10,168 bases of DNA from NCBI GenBank assembly GCA_903834675.1, contig CAILKC010000644.1, positions 1-10,168 on the forward strand, written 5' to 3'. The position numbers and the translations under genes are program-made. The notes beneath the pieces are model-generated. The model was not told where the DNA came from, searched no databases, and saw nothing but the letters and a program-made list of their open reading frames with translations. Positions within the stretch are counted from its first letter, which is position 1; each line of letters begins with the position of its first letter. Shown here piece after piece: positions 1 through 9,600 of the stretch. Source of the DNA: an uncultured Victivallales bacterium (GTDB taxonomy: Bacteria > Verrucomicrobiota > Lentisphaeria > Oligosphaerales > JAFGRS01).

Positions 1-2738
1 CCCGCGGCAACGGTGGCGTACTCGTGGAAGCCGACCTGGCCATCGGTGCCGTTCTGCATCTGGATCACCAACACGGTGTCGCCATTGGCAAAGGCCGACC
101 CGTTGGCAACGGGGAGCGACAGCGTGCCGGCAGCGAGGTTCGTCGTCAGCCAGGTGCAGGCGTTTACCGTCGTATCGGTTGCGGTGACGTCGAGCGCGCC
201 GTCCGCGCCGGTGGAGCGTCCGGCCTCGTCAAAGACCGCGACTGAGTCACTCTCTGAGACCGCGCCTGGGCTGTTGTAGTAGAGGAAGAAGACGCTGGTG
301 CTGTCGGCCGCCAGGGCCGGCAAGCGCAACCAGACGAAGGCTTCGCTGCCGTCGGTCTGGCTCTCCACCCAGTAATCGACCGGGTTGCCGGCCTGGTCGG
401 CGAAACGCAGGTCGCTGAAATCGGTGGCCATGCCCGTAGCGTAGGGCACCTGCAGGCGAACCTGCACGTCCTGCTGTGCCGGCCGTGCCTGGTTGTTGAC
501 CAGTAGCGCCTGGCGCTTGGCCCAGGCAGGGCTCCACCAGGCGCCGCCGACCGGGAGGACCGACCGGACCGCGGAGAAGCTGATGTTTGCCCCCGGGGCG
601 CCGAAGGCCGGGTTGGGGTCGATCACCGCCAGGGGAGCGCCGGCGGGCGGCGGACCCGAGGGGGCAGCCACGCCAAGGCAGTTGCTGTTGGTGTTGGCGG
701 TATTGATGCGGACGGCGCCGCGGAAGGTACCATCGCCGTTGCCGGCGTAGTAGTAGACCTGGCGACTGGTATAGGTTACGGCGATGATGTCGTCGTTGCC
801 GTCGCCGTTGAAGTCGTAGTTGTCATAGCTGCCGTAGTTGTTGAAGTCCAGCGAGGGCACGTAGGTAGGAGTCGCGAAGGTGCCATCCCCGCGCCCGGCG
901 TAGAAGTTGGGGTCGCCGGAGTCGGCATCAGCGGCAATGACGTCGGGATTGCCGTCGCTGTTGAAGTCGCCAAGCACCACAGCGTAGGGGTCACGCCGGC
1001 TGCCGATCAGGGTGGTCTCGGTGAAGACGCCATTGCCGTCGTTCCGCCACAGGTAGAGCTTGCCGTCGGTGCTGCCGCGGACCAGGTCGAGGTCGCCGTC
1101 GTGGTCGACATCGGCGGCGTCGAGACCGCGCCCGTTGCCGCGGCCGGTGTTGGTGATACGGGAGGTGAAGCCGCCGCGGCCGTTGCCAAAGGCAAGGGCC
1201 ATGTAGGCGCTTTCGCCTGAAATTGCGATATCGGTATTGCCATCGCGGTCGAAGTCACCCTCGGCCATGCCGTAGGGCCAGCTCACGTTGTTGAGGGTCA
1301 ACACCGGCCCGGCGTTACGGAAGTTGTTGGCGCCGTCGTTGACAAAGAGGAAGAGGGTGAGGGTGGAGCCGCTGTAGACGCTGCCGGTGACGAAGTCGAG
1401 GGCGCCGTCGCCGGTGAAGTCGGCGATAGCGGCAGCCCGGGGGTTGCCACCGACGAAGCCCACATAGCGCCAGTTAGCCCAGGTGCCATCGCCCAGGCTA
1501 TCCGCCACGTAGACGTAGCCGCTGTCGTCGGTCACGACCATGAACGGGGTGGGCTCGACCACGGTGACGCTGAAGCTCTGCGTGGTACTGAGGCCGCGGC
1601 TGTCGGTGGCCCGCACGGTCACAGGGTTGCGGCGCGCCGTGAGTGCGGTTGGGCGCCAGGAGATGACCCCGCTGGCGGCGTCGATGCTCATCTCGGCGGG
1701 AGCGGAATCAAGGCTGAATCTGACCGTGTCGCCGAAGGTGGACTCGGCGTCGCTGGCGTCGACATCGTAACGGTAGGCGCGGAGTTCGACGGCCTCAACC
1801 ACCGCCTCGGAGGTAATCACCGGCGCGTGGTTCTCCCCGCCGACCACGACGGTGAACAGATCGCTGTCGCGGTTACCGTCGTTGTCGGTGACGGTGAGGG
1901 TGCCCTGGAAGATGCCGCTGCGCGGATAGGCATGGGTGCCGACGGGCCCGCTGGCACTGGTGCCGTCGCCGAAGTCCCAGCGGTACTCGACCAGGGTGCC
2001 GTCGTCGCTGGAGCCCAGGCCGTTGACCGCGAGGGTGCCGCCGACCGCGATGTCGGCGACGTCGAAGCCGGCGTCGGCGACGGGCAGGCCGCTGGCGACG
2101 AGGCGTACGTCATCGAGCAATGCCGCAGAGTTGCGTCGGCCATCGCCGACGTCGGTGAGGCGGAACTCGACCGCGAAGAGGTCAGGGCTGCCGGTCAGTG
2201 CGGACAGGTCCACCACGATCCCCTGCCAGCCTGTCATCTCGGCGTAGTCGGTCCAGGGGGCTGGGTAGTACGGGTGGTAGGTGTCGAGGACACGAAGGGT
2301 GGTTTCGGCGAGGGTGGTCTGGTTGCGCAGGATGACGGCGAGGCGGTCGTTGGTCCGACTGGGGGTGGGCTCGTCGGTCAGGAAGGCGGCCTGGAAGCGC
2401 AGTTGGGAGGCACCCGTGGGGATGGCAACGCCGGGGAAGACCACGGTGGCGAGGGTGGCGTCGCTGGGTTCGCTGCCAGCGTCGGGGGCGGTGCCGAGCA
2501 ACGCCGCCTTTGCGCCTTGGGGTGGGGTGAGGACGCCGAGGCGGGTCACGATGCGGGCCCCGCCGGTAGTGGTCATGCCGGTGAAGCCGCTCTCGAAGCC
2601 GCCATCGGCGGAGCCAAAGGGGACGCCGTTGGCATGAGCCCGCAGGGGCGTCAGGGCAGCCCCAAGGACCGTCACCACGGCGACGGCACGCAGGACGTCC
2701 CAGCAGAAGTGTCGGATTCGGTTCAGCCCAAGGTACAT
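1..2738 (-). CDS. Secreted multi-domain protein with PKD, Ig-like, FG-GAP/VCBS and DUF2341 domains (3' end beyond window)
   Basis: An open frame of 912 codons runs from an ATG at 2738-2736 to the left edge without a stop, so the C-terminus is missing. The start is supported by an AAGGAGT ribosome binding site 9 nt upstream and a signal peptide (basic start, hydrophobic AVAVVTVLGAALTPL, likely cleavage RAHA|NG after residue 36). Domains by eye: a jelly-roll-like region (about 40-215); a PKD domain with WDFGDG at 254-259 (about 219-299); a cadherin/putative-Ig module starting NHAPVITS (303-396); five FG-GAP/VCBS calcium motifs (D440, D495, D543, D591, D642); a PKD-like stub (701-726); DUF2341 (about 734-835, with DFSDLRF, YW and LYYNSPGA landmarks); and a further adhesin-type segment at the cut end. 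FG-GAP and PKD modules usually mediate extracellular binding. I see no catalytic residues. It lies 101 bp downstream of the Rhs gene on the same strand. Its specific function is unknown; a surface adhesin or carbohydrate-binding role is inference. Confidence 0.88.
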   Translation of the reverse strand, partial: MYLGLNRIRHFCWDVLRAVAVVTVLGAALTPLRAHANGVPFGSADGGFESGFTGMTTTGGARIVTRLGVLTPPQGAKAALLGTAPDAGSEPSDATLATVVFPGVAIPTGASQLRFQAAFLTDEPTPSRTNDRLAVILRNQTTLAETTLRVLDTYHPYYPAPWTDYAEMTGWQGIVVDLSALTGSPDLFAVEFRLTDVGDGRRNSAALLDDVRLVASGLPVADAGFDVADIAVGGTLAVNGLGSSDDGTLVEYRWDFGDGTSASGPVGTHAYPRSGIFQGTLTVTDNDGNRDSDLFTVVVGGENHAPVITSEAVVEAVELRAYRYDVDASDAESTFGDTVRFSLDSAPAEMSIDAASGVISWRPTALTARRNPVTVRATDSRGLSTTQSFSVTVVEPTPFMVVTDDSGYVYVADSLGDGTWANWRYVGFVGGNPRAAAIADFTGDGALDFVTGSVYSGSTLTLFLFVNDGANNFRNAGPVLTLNNVSWPYGMAEGDFDRDGNTDIAISGESAYMALAFGNGRGGFTSRITNTGRGNGRGLDAADVDHDGDLDLVRGSTDGKLYLWRNDGNGVFTETTLIGSRRDPYAVVLGDFNSDGNPDVIAADADSGDPNFYAGRGDGTFATPTYVPSLDFNNYGSYDNYDFNGDGNDDIIAVTYTSRQVYYYAGNGDGTFRGAVRINTANTNSNCLGVAAPSGPPPAGAPLAVIDPNPAFGAPGANISFSAVRSVLPVGGAWWSPAWAKRQALLVNNQARPAQQDVQVRLQVPYATGMATDFSDLRFADQAGNPVDYWVESQTDGSEAFVWLRLPALAADSTSVFFLYYNSPGAVSESDSVAVFDEAGRSTGADGALDVTATDTTVNACTWLTTNLAAGTLSLPVANGSAFANGDTVLVIQMQNGTDGQVGFHEYATVAA
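234..539 (-). other. DUF2341 domain in the left gene
   Basis: Residues about 734-835 start WWSPAWAKRQALLVNN and include DFSDLRFADQAGNPVDYW, an aromatic VWLRLPAL strand and LYYNSPGA. These match the family landmarks of DUF2341, a beta-sandwich domain common in large secreted proteins of environmental bacteria and archaea. Its function is not established. The following segment (TGADGALDV, then GDTVLVIQMQNGTDGQVGFHEY) resembles the module that often follows DUF2341 in adhesin-like proteins. This assignment is from memory of the family pattern. Confidence 0.72.
705..1445 (-). repeat. Five FG-GAP/VCBS calcium-motif repeats in the left gene
   Basis: Residues about 432-678 of the left gene contain five DxDxDGxxD-type loops: ADFTGDGALDF, GDFDRDGNTDI, ADVDHDGDLDL, GDFNSDGNPDV and YDFNGDGNDDI. 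They are spaced 48-55 residues apart, and some are followed by an NDG..F or GDGTF strand. This is the FG-GAP/VCBS pattern that forms beta-propeller blades with a calcium ion per loop. Five clear blades is fewer than the usual seven, so outer blades may be degenerate; the segment VVTDDSGYVYVADSLGDGTW (399-420) could be one. Confidence 0.8.
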
Positions 2739-2747
2739 CGGGTGGTC

Positions 2748-2754
2748 ACTCCTT
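2748..2754 (-). promoter_or_regulatory. Ribosome binding site of the left gene
   Basis: On the minus strand AAGGAGT stands 9 nt before the ATG at 2738. It is a near-consensus Shine-Dalgarno sequence at a normal distance. It fixes the start of the left gene and shows that gene can be translated independently of the Rhs gene. Confidence 0.8.
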
Positions 2755-2772
2755 GCTCAGCATCTCACTATG

Positions 2773-2818
2773 AGCCGTCCTGCCGACGGCTGCGGTCCGA
2801 CGCCGGCCCCGCGGCCGG
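2773..2818 (-). terminator. Two small hairpins between the Rhs gene and the left gene (weak terminator or mRNA-structure candidate)
   Basis: Two perfect inverted repeats lie in the 101-bp gap. One has a 6-bp GC stem (CCGGCC/GGCCGG, 4-nt loop, 2803-2818), about 21 nt after the Rhs stop codon. The other has a 7-bp stem (AGCCGTC/GACGGCT, 5-nt loop, 2773-2791). Neither is followed by a U-rich tract in the direction of transcription, so a classical intrinsic terminator is not supported. They could attenuate, protect the mRNA end, or be chance in GC-rich DNA. No convincing promoter was found between them and the next gene. Confidence 0.3.
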
Positions 2819-2839
2819 AGTCAGGGTGTGGGCAGAATC

Positions 2840-3691
2840 TCATTGGCGACTGAAACGGTCTGAGCGGAACGCCAGGCTCATGATGAAGTTAAGGGACCAG
2901 TCGACCGGCGGTCCGACGGAGGTGGTGGAGGGAATGGAAACACCGGCCGAGGCGGCGAAGCCGAGGGCGGTGGAGCCATTCCAGAAGTTACCGCTGAGGA
3001 CGCTGGCGCGGTCGGTGTTCATGCCGAACGAGAGGGAGACTTCGCCGCCCGCGCTCAAGGCCCCGCCGGAGAAGGAACCACCGATACTACCGCCGAGGCT
3101 GAGGCCATCGAGCTTACCGGAGTCGGTGGCCCCCCACACCCTGGCTAGGCCCAGGCCAACGCTGAGGCCGACGTCGGTATTGAAGTCGTACAATTGCGAT
3201 TGCAGGGCGAACGAACTGAGGAAGCCGATCCACATTTCGAGGTTCAGGGCGTCGGCCGACCAGAAACCCGTGGGGGGTGAGGCGTCACCGCCGGCCAGGA
3301 GCATGGTTGCGTTCATGAAGTCCGACATGGACATCATGGCGGTAAAAGCGTCGTCGAACTCTCCCATCTTGCGCATGTTGACGCCAAAGGCGAAGACCTC
3401 GTGGCGCACGGCCACTTTGCGGGACGTTCCGAGGGCCATCGAGACCACCATTTGCGAGCCGATGGTGCGTCCTCCGACACTGGCCGACATGCTGCTGGAC
3501 ATCTGGACCCAGTCCCCGGCGAACTCGGGTTCGACCAGGTTGTGGCCGTCGGTACGGCCGTTGTCGTTGATGCCATCGAACTGAGAGCCGATGGCGAAGG
3601 GGTGGAGGTCCGTGACGATCGCGAGGAAGTTGACGGCCGCCAGGGTGCCGATGATGGCGCAGGTGGTGCTCAGCGAGGGCAGGGTGAACTC
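2840..3691 (-). other. Variable C-terminal tip of the Rhs protein, family not recognised
   Basis: The 283 residues after the DPSGL boundary (2152-2434) match no toxin family I know, and I see no nuclease, deaminase, ADP-ribosyltransferase or protease motif. They open with a hydrophobic stretch (CAIIGTLAAVNFLAIV, about 2162-2177). A soluble part follows with a methionine-rich segment (about 2257-2281). The last 110 residues are rich in glycine, serine and alternating hydrophobic residues (LSVGLGLARVW, LSLGGSIGGSFSGG, TALGFAASAGVSI, SLNFIMSLAF), suggesting beta strands of a barrel or membrane-active fold. That reading is inference. No small gene follows that could encode an immunity protein. 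Confidence 0.7.
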
Positions 3692-6600
3692 CAGCCCGGA
3701 GGGATCGACCAGGTTGGTCGGGCTGTTGGCGGCATAGGCGTAGGGGTTGTAGCTCGCGGGCTGTTCCGGCTTACCCGGCAGCGGGTCGCGGCTGAGGAAG
3801 CGTCCGCTCTGGGGGTCGTACCAGCGGCGGCCGAACTCGTAGAGGCCGGACTCGGGCTGCACCCGTCCCCCGGCGTAGCGGCACGGGTTGTCGTTGGCGC
3901 CGGCCGCAGTGAGGGGTTGACCGAAGGCGTCGAAGGTGTAGCTATCGGTAACCTGCCCGGCCGCGTTGGTCAACTGGCGGACGGAGAGGCCGGCGTCGGG
4001 GTGGAGGTAGGCGGTGTTTCCCCCGGCGGAGCGGCTGATGGGCTGATGCCCGTAGACGTACTGAGCCAGGGGGGTGCCAGCGGCGTCGGTTTCAAGCAAG
4101 ACGCGCGGGACGCCGCCGCTGACGTCTGGCACGTAGAGGGTGACCTCGGTGCCGTTGACGGTGGTGCGGAGGCGCCGGTCGCGACTGTAGCGGTGCTCGA
4201 TGGTATCGGTGTGTCCGGCGCGGGTGATTTCGGCGCGTACCAGGCGGTTGCCCTCGTTGTAGGTGAAGGCGGAGTGGTTGTCGGCGCCGTCGGCGCTGGC
4301 GGTGAGGTTGCCGTTGGCGTCGTAGGAGTAGGTTCGCAGGCCATCGGTCAGGAGGCGGTAGTTGTCGTCATAGGCGTAGGTAAGGGTGCCGGCTGCATCG
4401 GTCCGGGTCAAGCGGTTGCCCACCGCATCGTAGGTGTAGGAGACCGTCTGCACGGGGCCAGCGGCGGGGGTGATCGTCTCCCGGGTGAGGCGGTCCAAGG
4501 CGTCGTACTGGTAGTCGACCTGGCGTCCGTCCGCCTCGGTGATGCGGGTGACCTTGCCCACGGCGTCGCGGCTGTACTGGTAGCTGGAGAGGAGGGTGTT
4601 GTCGGCGCGCTGGTACTGGAGCCGGGTGAGCCGCTGCATGGAGTCGTACTGGGCGGTGCCGTAGACGCCGTTCGGGTAGTCAATATGAGTGACGCTGCCG
4701 GCGGCGTTGTAGGTATAGGAGGTAACGCCACCGTCGGGGGCGGTTACCGTAGTCAAGCGGCCGGCGTCGTCGCAGGCGTACCGAGTGGCGCCGCCGGCGC
4801 TGGTGACCGCGAGCAAAGCGCCGTCGATGCCGTACTGGTAGTCGACGGCCTGCCCGCTCGGAAGAACCTCACGAGTGAGTCGTCCGCGGGCGTCATACTG
4901 GTAGGTGCAGGTGCCGTTGACATCGGTGAAGCTAGCGACCTTGGCGAGGGCGGTGTAGGTATAGGTCTCCTGGCTGCCGTCGGCGTAGGTGACCGCGGCG
5001 AGACGACCGTCAGGGCCGTAGGTGTAGGTGCGGGTGCGACCCGCGTAATCGGTAAAGGTGGTCAGCTTGCCATTGGCGTCGTAGGTCCACTGTCGCGAGG
5101 TCCCATCCGGCAGGGTATACCGGGTGCGCCGACCGCTGCTGCTGTAGGCCATTCTAGTGGTCTTGTCGCGGGCGTCGGTGACCGCCACGAGGTTGCCCGT
5201 CTCATCGTAGGCGTAGGTGGTGACGCCGCTCAGGGGGTCGGTCATCCGGGTCAGGCGGCCAACGGCGTCGTACTCGCAGCGGGTGATGCGTCCGGCCTGG
5301 TCGGTCTGCGAGGTCAGCCGCCCGCCCGCATCGTAGGTCATCCGTTGGTCGGTTCCATCCGGGAAGAGGCTGCGGGTCACTCGTCCCAGGGGGTCGAGGG
5401 TGCGCTTGAACTCGGAGCCCATGGGGTCGGTGATCTGGGTCAGGCGGAGGGCCTCGTCGTAGCCGTACTGGACGCGGTTGCCCAGTGGGTCGCGGGTGCT
5501 GGCCAACTCGTTCGCCTCGCTGTAGGTGAAGCGGTACTCCGCGCCGGCGGGATTGGTGACGGAGGAACGGTTGCCGGTGGGGTCGTAAACGGCCTGGGCG
5601 CGAGCGCCATCCGGGGTTTGGATGCTCAACAACTGGCCGGCGGCATCGTAGGTGAAAGAGGTTTTTCCGCCTGCCGCGTTGAGGCGATACTCGGGCTGGC
5701 CGAGGGGCGAGAGTTTCGAGGCGAAGGTGACCCCACCGGGGAAGGTGCCCGTGACGTTCTGGCCCTGCCCGTAGTCGAAGGTACAGAGTACCTCGCCGGT
5801 GGGTCCGACCGTGCTCCGGATCTGGCCGCCCTCCGTGTAGGAGTAAGCGTAGTAGTTCCCCTCGCGATCGGTGGCCGCCACCACCCGGTTGAGGGGGTCG
5901 TACTCGCGGGTACTGACGAGGATTTCCTGGGTCCCGTCGGCTCGGGTCCGTGTGGTGGTGACGGCGGTCTGGTTGCCGTTGGCATCGTAAGCAAGATCGA
6001 CGCTGTGTCCGAGGACGTCGGTGACCTTCGTCAAGTCCCCGAAGGGGTTGTATTCGAATCGGGTCGTGTTGCCGAGAGGGTCGCGGAAAGTGGTGGGGTT
6101 ACCCTGGGCGTCGTAGGTCCAACTGCGGGTGTTCCCGAGCGCATCGGTGACGGAGGCCATATTGCCGACCCCGTCGTAGGTGACCGAGGTGGTATTGCCG
6201 AACGGGTCCGTGCTGGTGGCGGGCAAGCCGGCGGCCAGGTAGGTGCCGGTGTAGGTGCCGCCGGTCGGGAGGCTGACCGAGAGCATGTTGCCCTGGGCAT
6301 CGTAGGTATAGGAGGTGGTATGGCCGTTAGGGTCGGTCTCGGAAAGGCGGTTGCCCTGGGCGTCGTAGGTGTAGGTCAGGGTCTGGCCGAGAGGGTTGGT
6401 GAGGGAGGTAATATGGCCCCGCTCGTCGTACCGGTAGGTCGTCTGCCGGCGGAGGGCATCGGAGACCGCCATCGTCTGGCCGGTGGCGTCGTATTCGTAC
6501 TCCATGCGGTCGCCGTTCGGATCGGCGCTGGCGATCAAGCGCCCGCTGGCGTCGTACTCGTTCCGTACCGCCCGACCCGACGGCCCGATGATCTCGATCA

Positions 6601-9600
6601 GGTCATGGGTGGCGTTGTAGAGGTAGCGGGTGACGCGGCCGGCCTGGTCGGTGAAGGCCACCAGGTCGCCATAGGCGTCATACTGGTAGCCGAGGACGTT
6701 GTTTCCATCGGGGTCATTCCCATCGGGGTAGGTGATGCGGGTGATCCGGCCGAGTTCGTCGCGGGCGAGGCTGACGCGACGGCCGGAGGAGTGCTTGACC
6801 TCGTTCCGGTCGATGGTGAGGGTGTTGTGGTTGGCGTCGGTGATGCTCTCGACGCCGGTTTCGGCGCTGATGATGTAGGTGTAGCCCGCGATGGTGGTGA
6901 GGCGGAAGCGCATGGGATCGTAGACGTTTGCAAAGGCGGGGTCGTAGAGCGATATGTCTCCACCGGTCTCCGCCCAGCCCAGCGAATTGTCGCCGAGAGC
7001 CTCAAGGGTTGAGGTGGCCCGGCCTTCCGGCACGAAGGAAGCCTGGGGCGTCCAGTAGGGCCAGGCGGGGTTGTGGTCCGGGTCGACCTGCATGCGGAAG
7101 ATCTCGAGGGAGTCGTTGGGGAAGCGCACCGCGACGTAGTGGGCGCGGGTTTCGAGGACTTGGAATTGGTTGATAAAACCCCCCGACTCGGCCAGGAACC
7201 AGTCCTCGCCGAGGACGCCGCTCTTCTCGATCGTGAGTTCCTGCAAGCCGAGGGTCCAGCCGACGCCGAAGTCCCCGCGCTGCGGATTCTGGTTGCTGTA
7301 GGACCGGACCAGGGTGATGTTGACGCCGGGCGAGGGGATGGTCAGATCGGTGAAGCTCAACCGGCACAGCCCTATCTTCTGTTCGCCGACCACGGTTACG
7401 GGAAGGCGGGCCGTCGTCACGTTCCCGCCCTGGTCTTCAACCGTGAGCCGGATGGTGTAGAAGCCATTGCGCAAGGCCGTGGAGTCGAGGACCCCGAGGA
7501 CGCCGTCGCTCACCGGGAGGTTGGCGCTGGCGAAGGGCAGGTAGGTGCTTTCCCCGACGGCCGCGTACTCGAGGACATAGCGGAGGAAGTTGGCATCGGT
7601 CGCCGTACCGCGGACCTCGGTCGCGCCGCTGAGCTTGGCGTCTTCGGCGGGGGTGGTGATGGCGGCAAAGGGGGCCGTGTTGTCGCCCGGCACCAGACAG
7701 TGGAACTCCGTGCTCGCATCTCCCCGGTTGCCGGCTACGTCGGTGGCCGTTGCCACCGCGGTGAACACGCCAGGGACTGCCGAGGTGTAGGTCGCGGTGT
7801 AGACGCCGACTGCCCCGAGCAGCGGCAGTTCGGCGCCTTGGACGGTGAGGATCGGGGGGGAGAAGGCCGAATCGTCCGTAACGGTCAGATGGAGGGTGAC
7901 GGTCGTGCCCACGTCCACGGTCTCCGGCACGGCCCTCAGAGCGACCAGGGGCCGCAGGTAGTCGCCATTGGCCTCGGTTACCACGTAGCGGACGGTCACC
8001 GAGCCAGACTTGCCCGCCGGGTCCGTGGCCGTCAGGGTCACATCCTCGCTGAGCTGGCCCCCCGGCGGGTAGGTGACGTTCAGCACTCGCTCGGCGTCGA
8101 TAGTGACGGTCAATTGCTGCTGGCCGCTGGCCCGCCAGGTGATCTGGGCGTCGGGGTTGTCCGGGTCGTCAACGTAGGGATCCAGCCAGATGTGCGCGAA
8201 GAGCGTGCCGTTGCGGACTCGCTGCTCCGGGATGGTCCTGACCACCGGCGGCTCACTCGTGACGGTGACCCCCACGTTGGCGCTCCCCGCTGCGTCGCGG
8301 CTGTCGGTGACGGTAACGGTCAGAACGTAATCGCCGAGGGCATTGTAGACGTGGGAAAGCGCAAAGGTCTTCTCGGCAGTCAGGGCAAGCGGCTGGAGGC
8401 CAGTCCCGTCGCCGTAGTCGACGGTGGCGCTCCAGGCGTCGCCTGAGCTGAGATCGGTGAAAGAGCCAGCCCGGGAGAGGGTATGGCCGCTGGCGAGAGT
8501 GGCGTCAGCGCCGGCGAAGACCCGCGGAGCGATATTGGAGACCGCCACGAAGGAGACGCTGCCGCCGCCGCTGGCGCCGGTAGTGTCCTGGGCGATTGCT
8601 GCTGCCACGTAGGGCCCCGGGGCCGTCGGCACGTAGGTAGCCAGGCCAACGACCAGGGGGGTAGCGATCCCGTTGACGGTAAGGGTGGGAAAGCCAGGCG
8701 CGATGCCGTCTTCGTCAAAGGCCTTGACCTGGATGGTGACGGTCTGGCCGACTTCGACCAGGCTTGGCTGCGCGGTCAGGCGGAGGCGCGGGAAGGCGAT
8801 AGGGTTGAGCAACAGCCGTGTCTGCAAATCGGGCCGGGCCAGGACCAGGTCCAGGTCGAGGTCACCATCGAGGTCGGCCGCCAGGACGCCGAAGGTGCGC
8901 CCGGTGTCCACCGGGAGCGTCGTGGCGGTGGCGTCGGTGAGGAGGCCGCCGCCGGTATTCAGCAGCAGGCGGTCCTGGCCAGCGCAGGCCACGACCACAT
9001 CCGGGAGGCCGTCCTCGTTCAGATCGGCCACGGCGACGGCAATGGCGTAATGCGGCGGCAGAGGCGTGGCGGTGGGCGCCACGGAGACGAAGTGGCCAGA
9101 GCCGTCATTGCGCAACAGCCCGAGGCCGGCGTTCCCGCCCGCGAGCACCAGGTCGAGGTTGCCATCGCCATCCAGGTCGGCTGCGGCCAGGCCGAGCGCC
9201 CCTGGCAGCCCGGTCGGCAGGCTGGTGGCGGTGGAATCCGTGAAGACGCCAGCGCCATCGTTGATGAGCAGGCGCGGCGGGCCCTCTTCGGAAGTGAATA
9301 CAAGATCCGGTTGTCGGTCGCCGTTGAGGTCCGCCGCGACCACTCCAGAGGTGGCGCCGACGTCCCCCGGCAGACGGTTCGCGGCGGCGGCGGTGAAAAC
9401 GCCAAGGCCGTTGTTCAGCAGCAGTCGGTTCGAGCTGTCCCGCGAGGCGATCACGAGATCGAGGTCGCCATCGCCGTCCACGTCCACCAGCACGGCGCCG
9501 GTGGCGATGCTGGCGGCGGTGGGTAGGTGGGTAGCGGACGAGTCGGTGAAGCTGCCGCTGCCCTGGTTGAGCAGCAGCCGGCTGGCGCCGTCGGCGCTGG

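Noticed and set aside
776..1489. Short minus-strand frames rich in threonine, serine, alanine and proline
   Set aside because: They are out-of-frame readings of the FG-GAP repeats of the left gene, which is continuously open in another frame from 2738 to the edge.
3334..3576. Small 80-codon minus-strand frame inside the Rhs tip as a possible immunity gene
   Set aside because: It lies wholly within the tip coding region in another frame, has threonine/serine/proline-rich shadow composition and no ribosome binding site seen.
1827..3584. Plus-strand open frame of about 585 codons spanning both minus-strand genes and their gap
   Set aside because: Composition-driven antisense frame with no recognisable motif. 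It crosses the intergenic hairpins and the ribosome binding site of the real gene.
4001..6883. DNA repeats in the shell region as an insertion element or minisatellite
   Set aside because: The periodicity of about 63 bp follows the 21-residue YD unit and is explained by protein structure; no terminal repeats or transposase are present.
3401..7012. Plus-strand open frame of about 1200 codons opposite the YD-repeat region
   Set aside because: It is a mirror of the biased codon use and the repeat periodicity of the Rhs gene. The product is a monotonous G/V/A/D string with no domain, whereas the minus-strand reading gives a clear Rhs protein.
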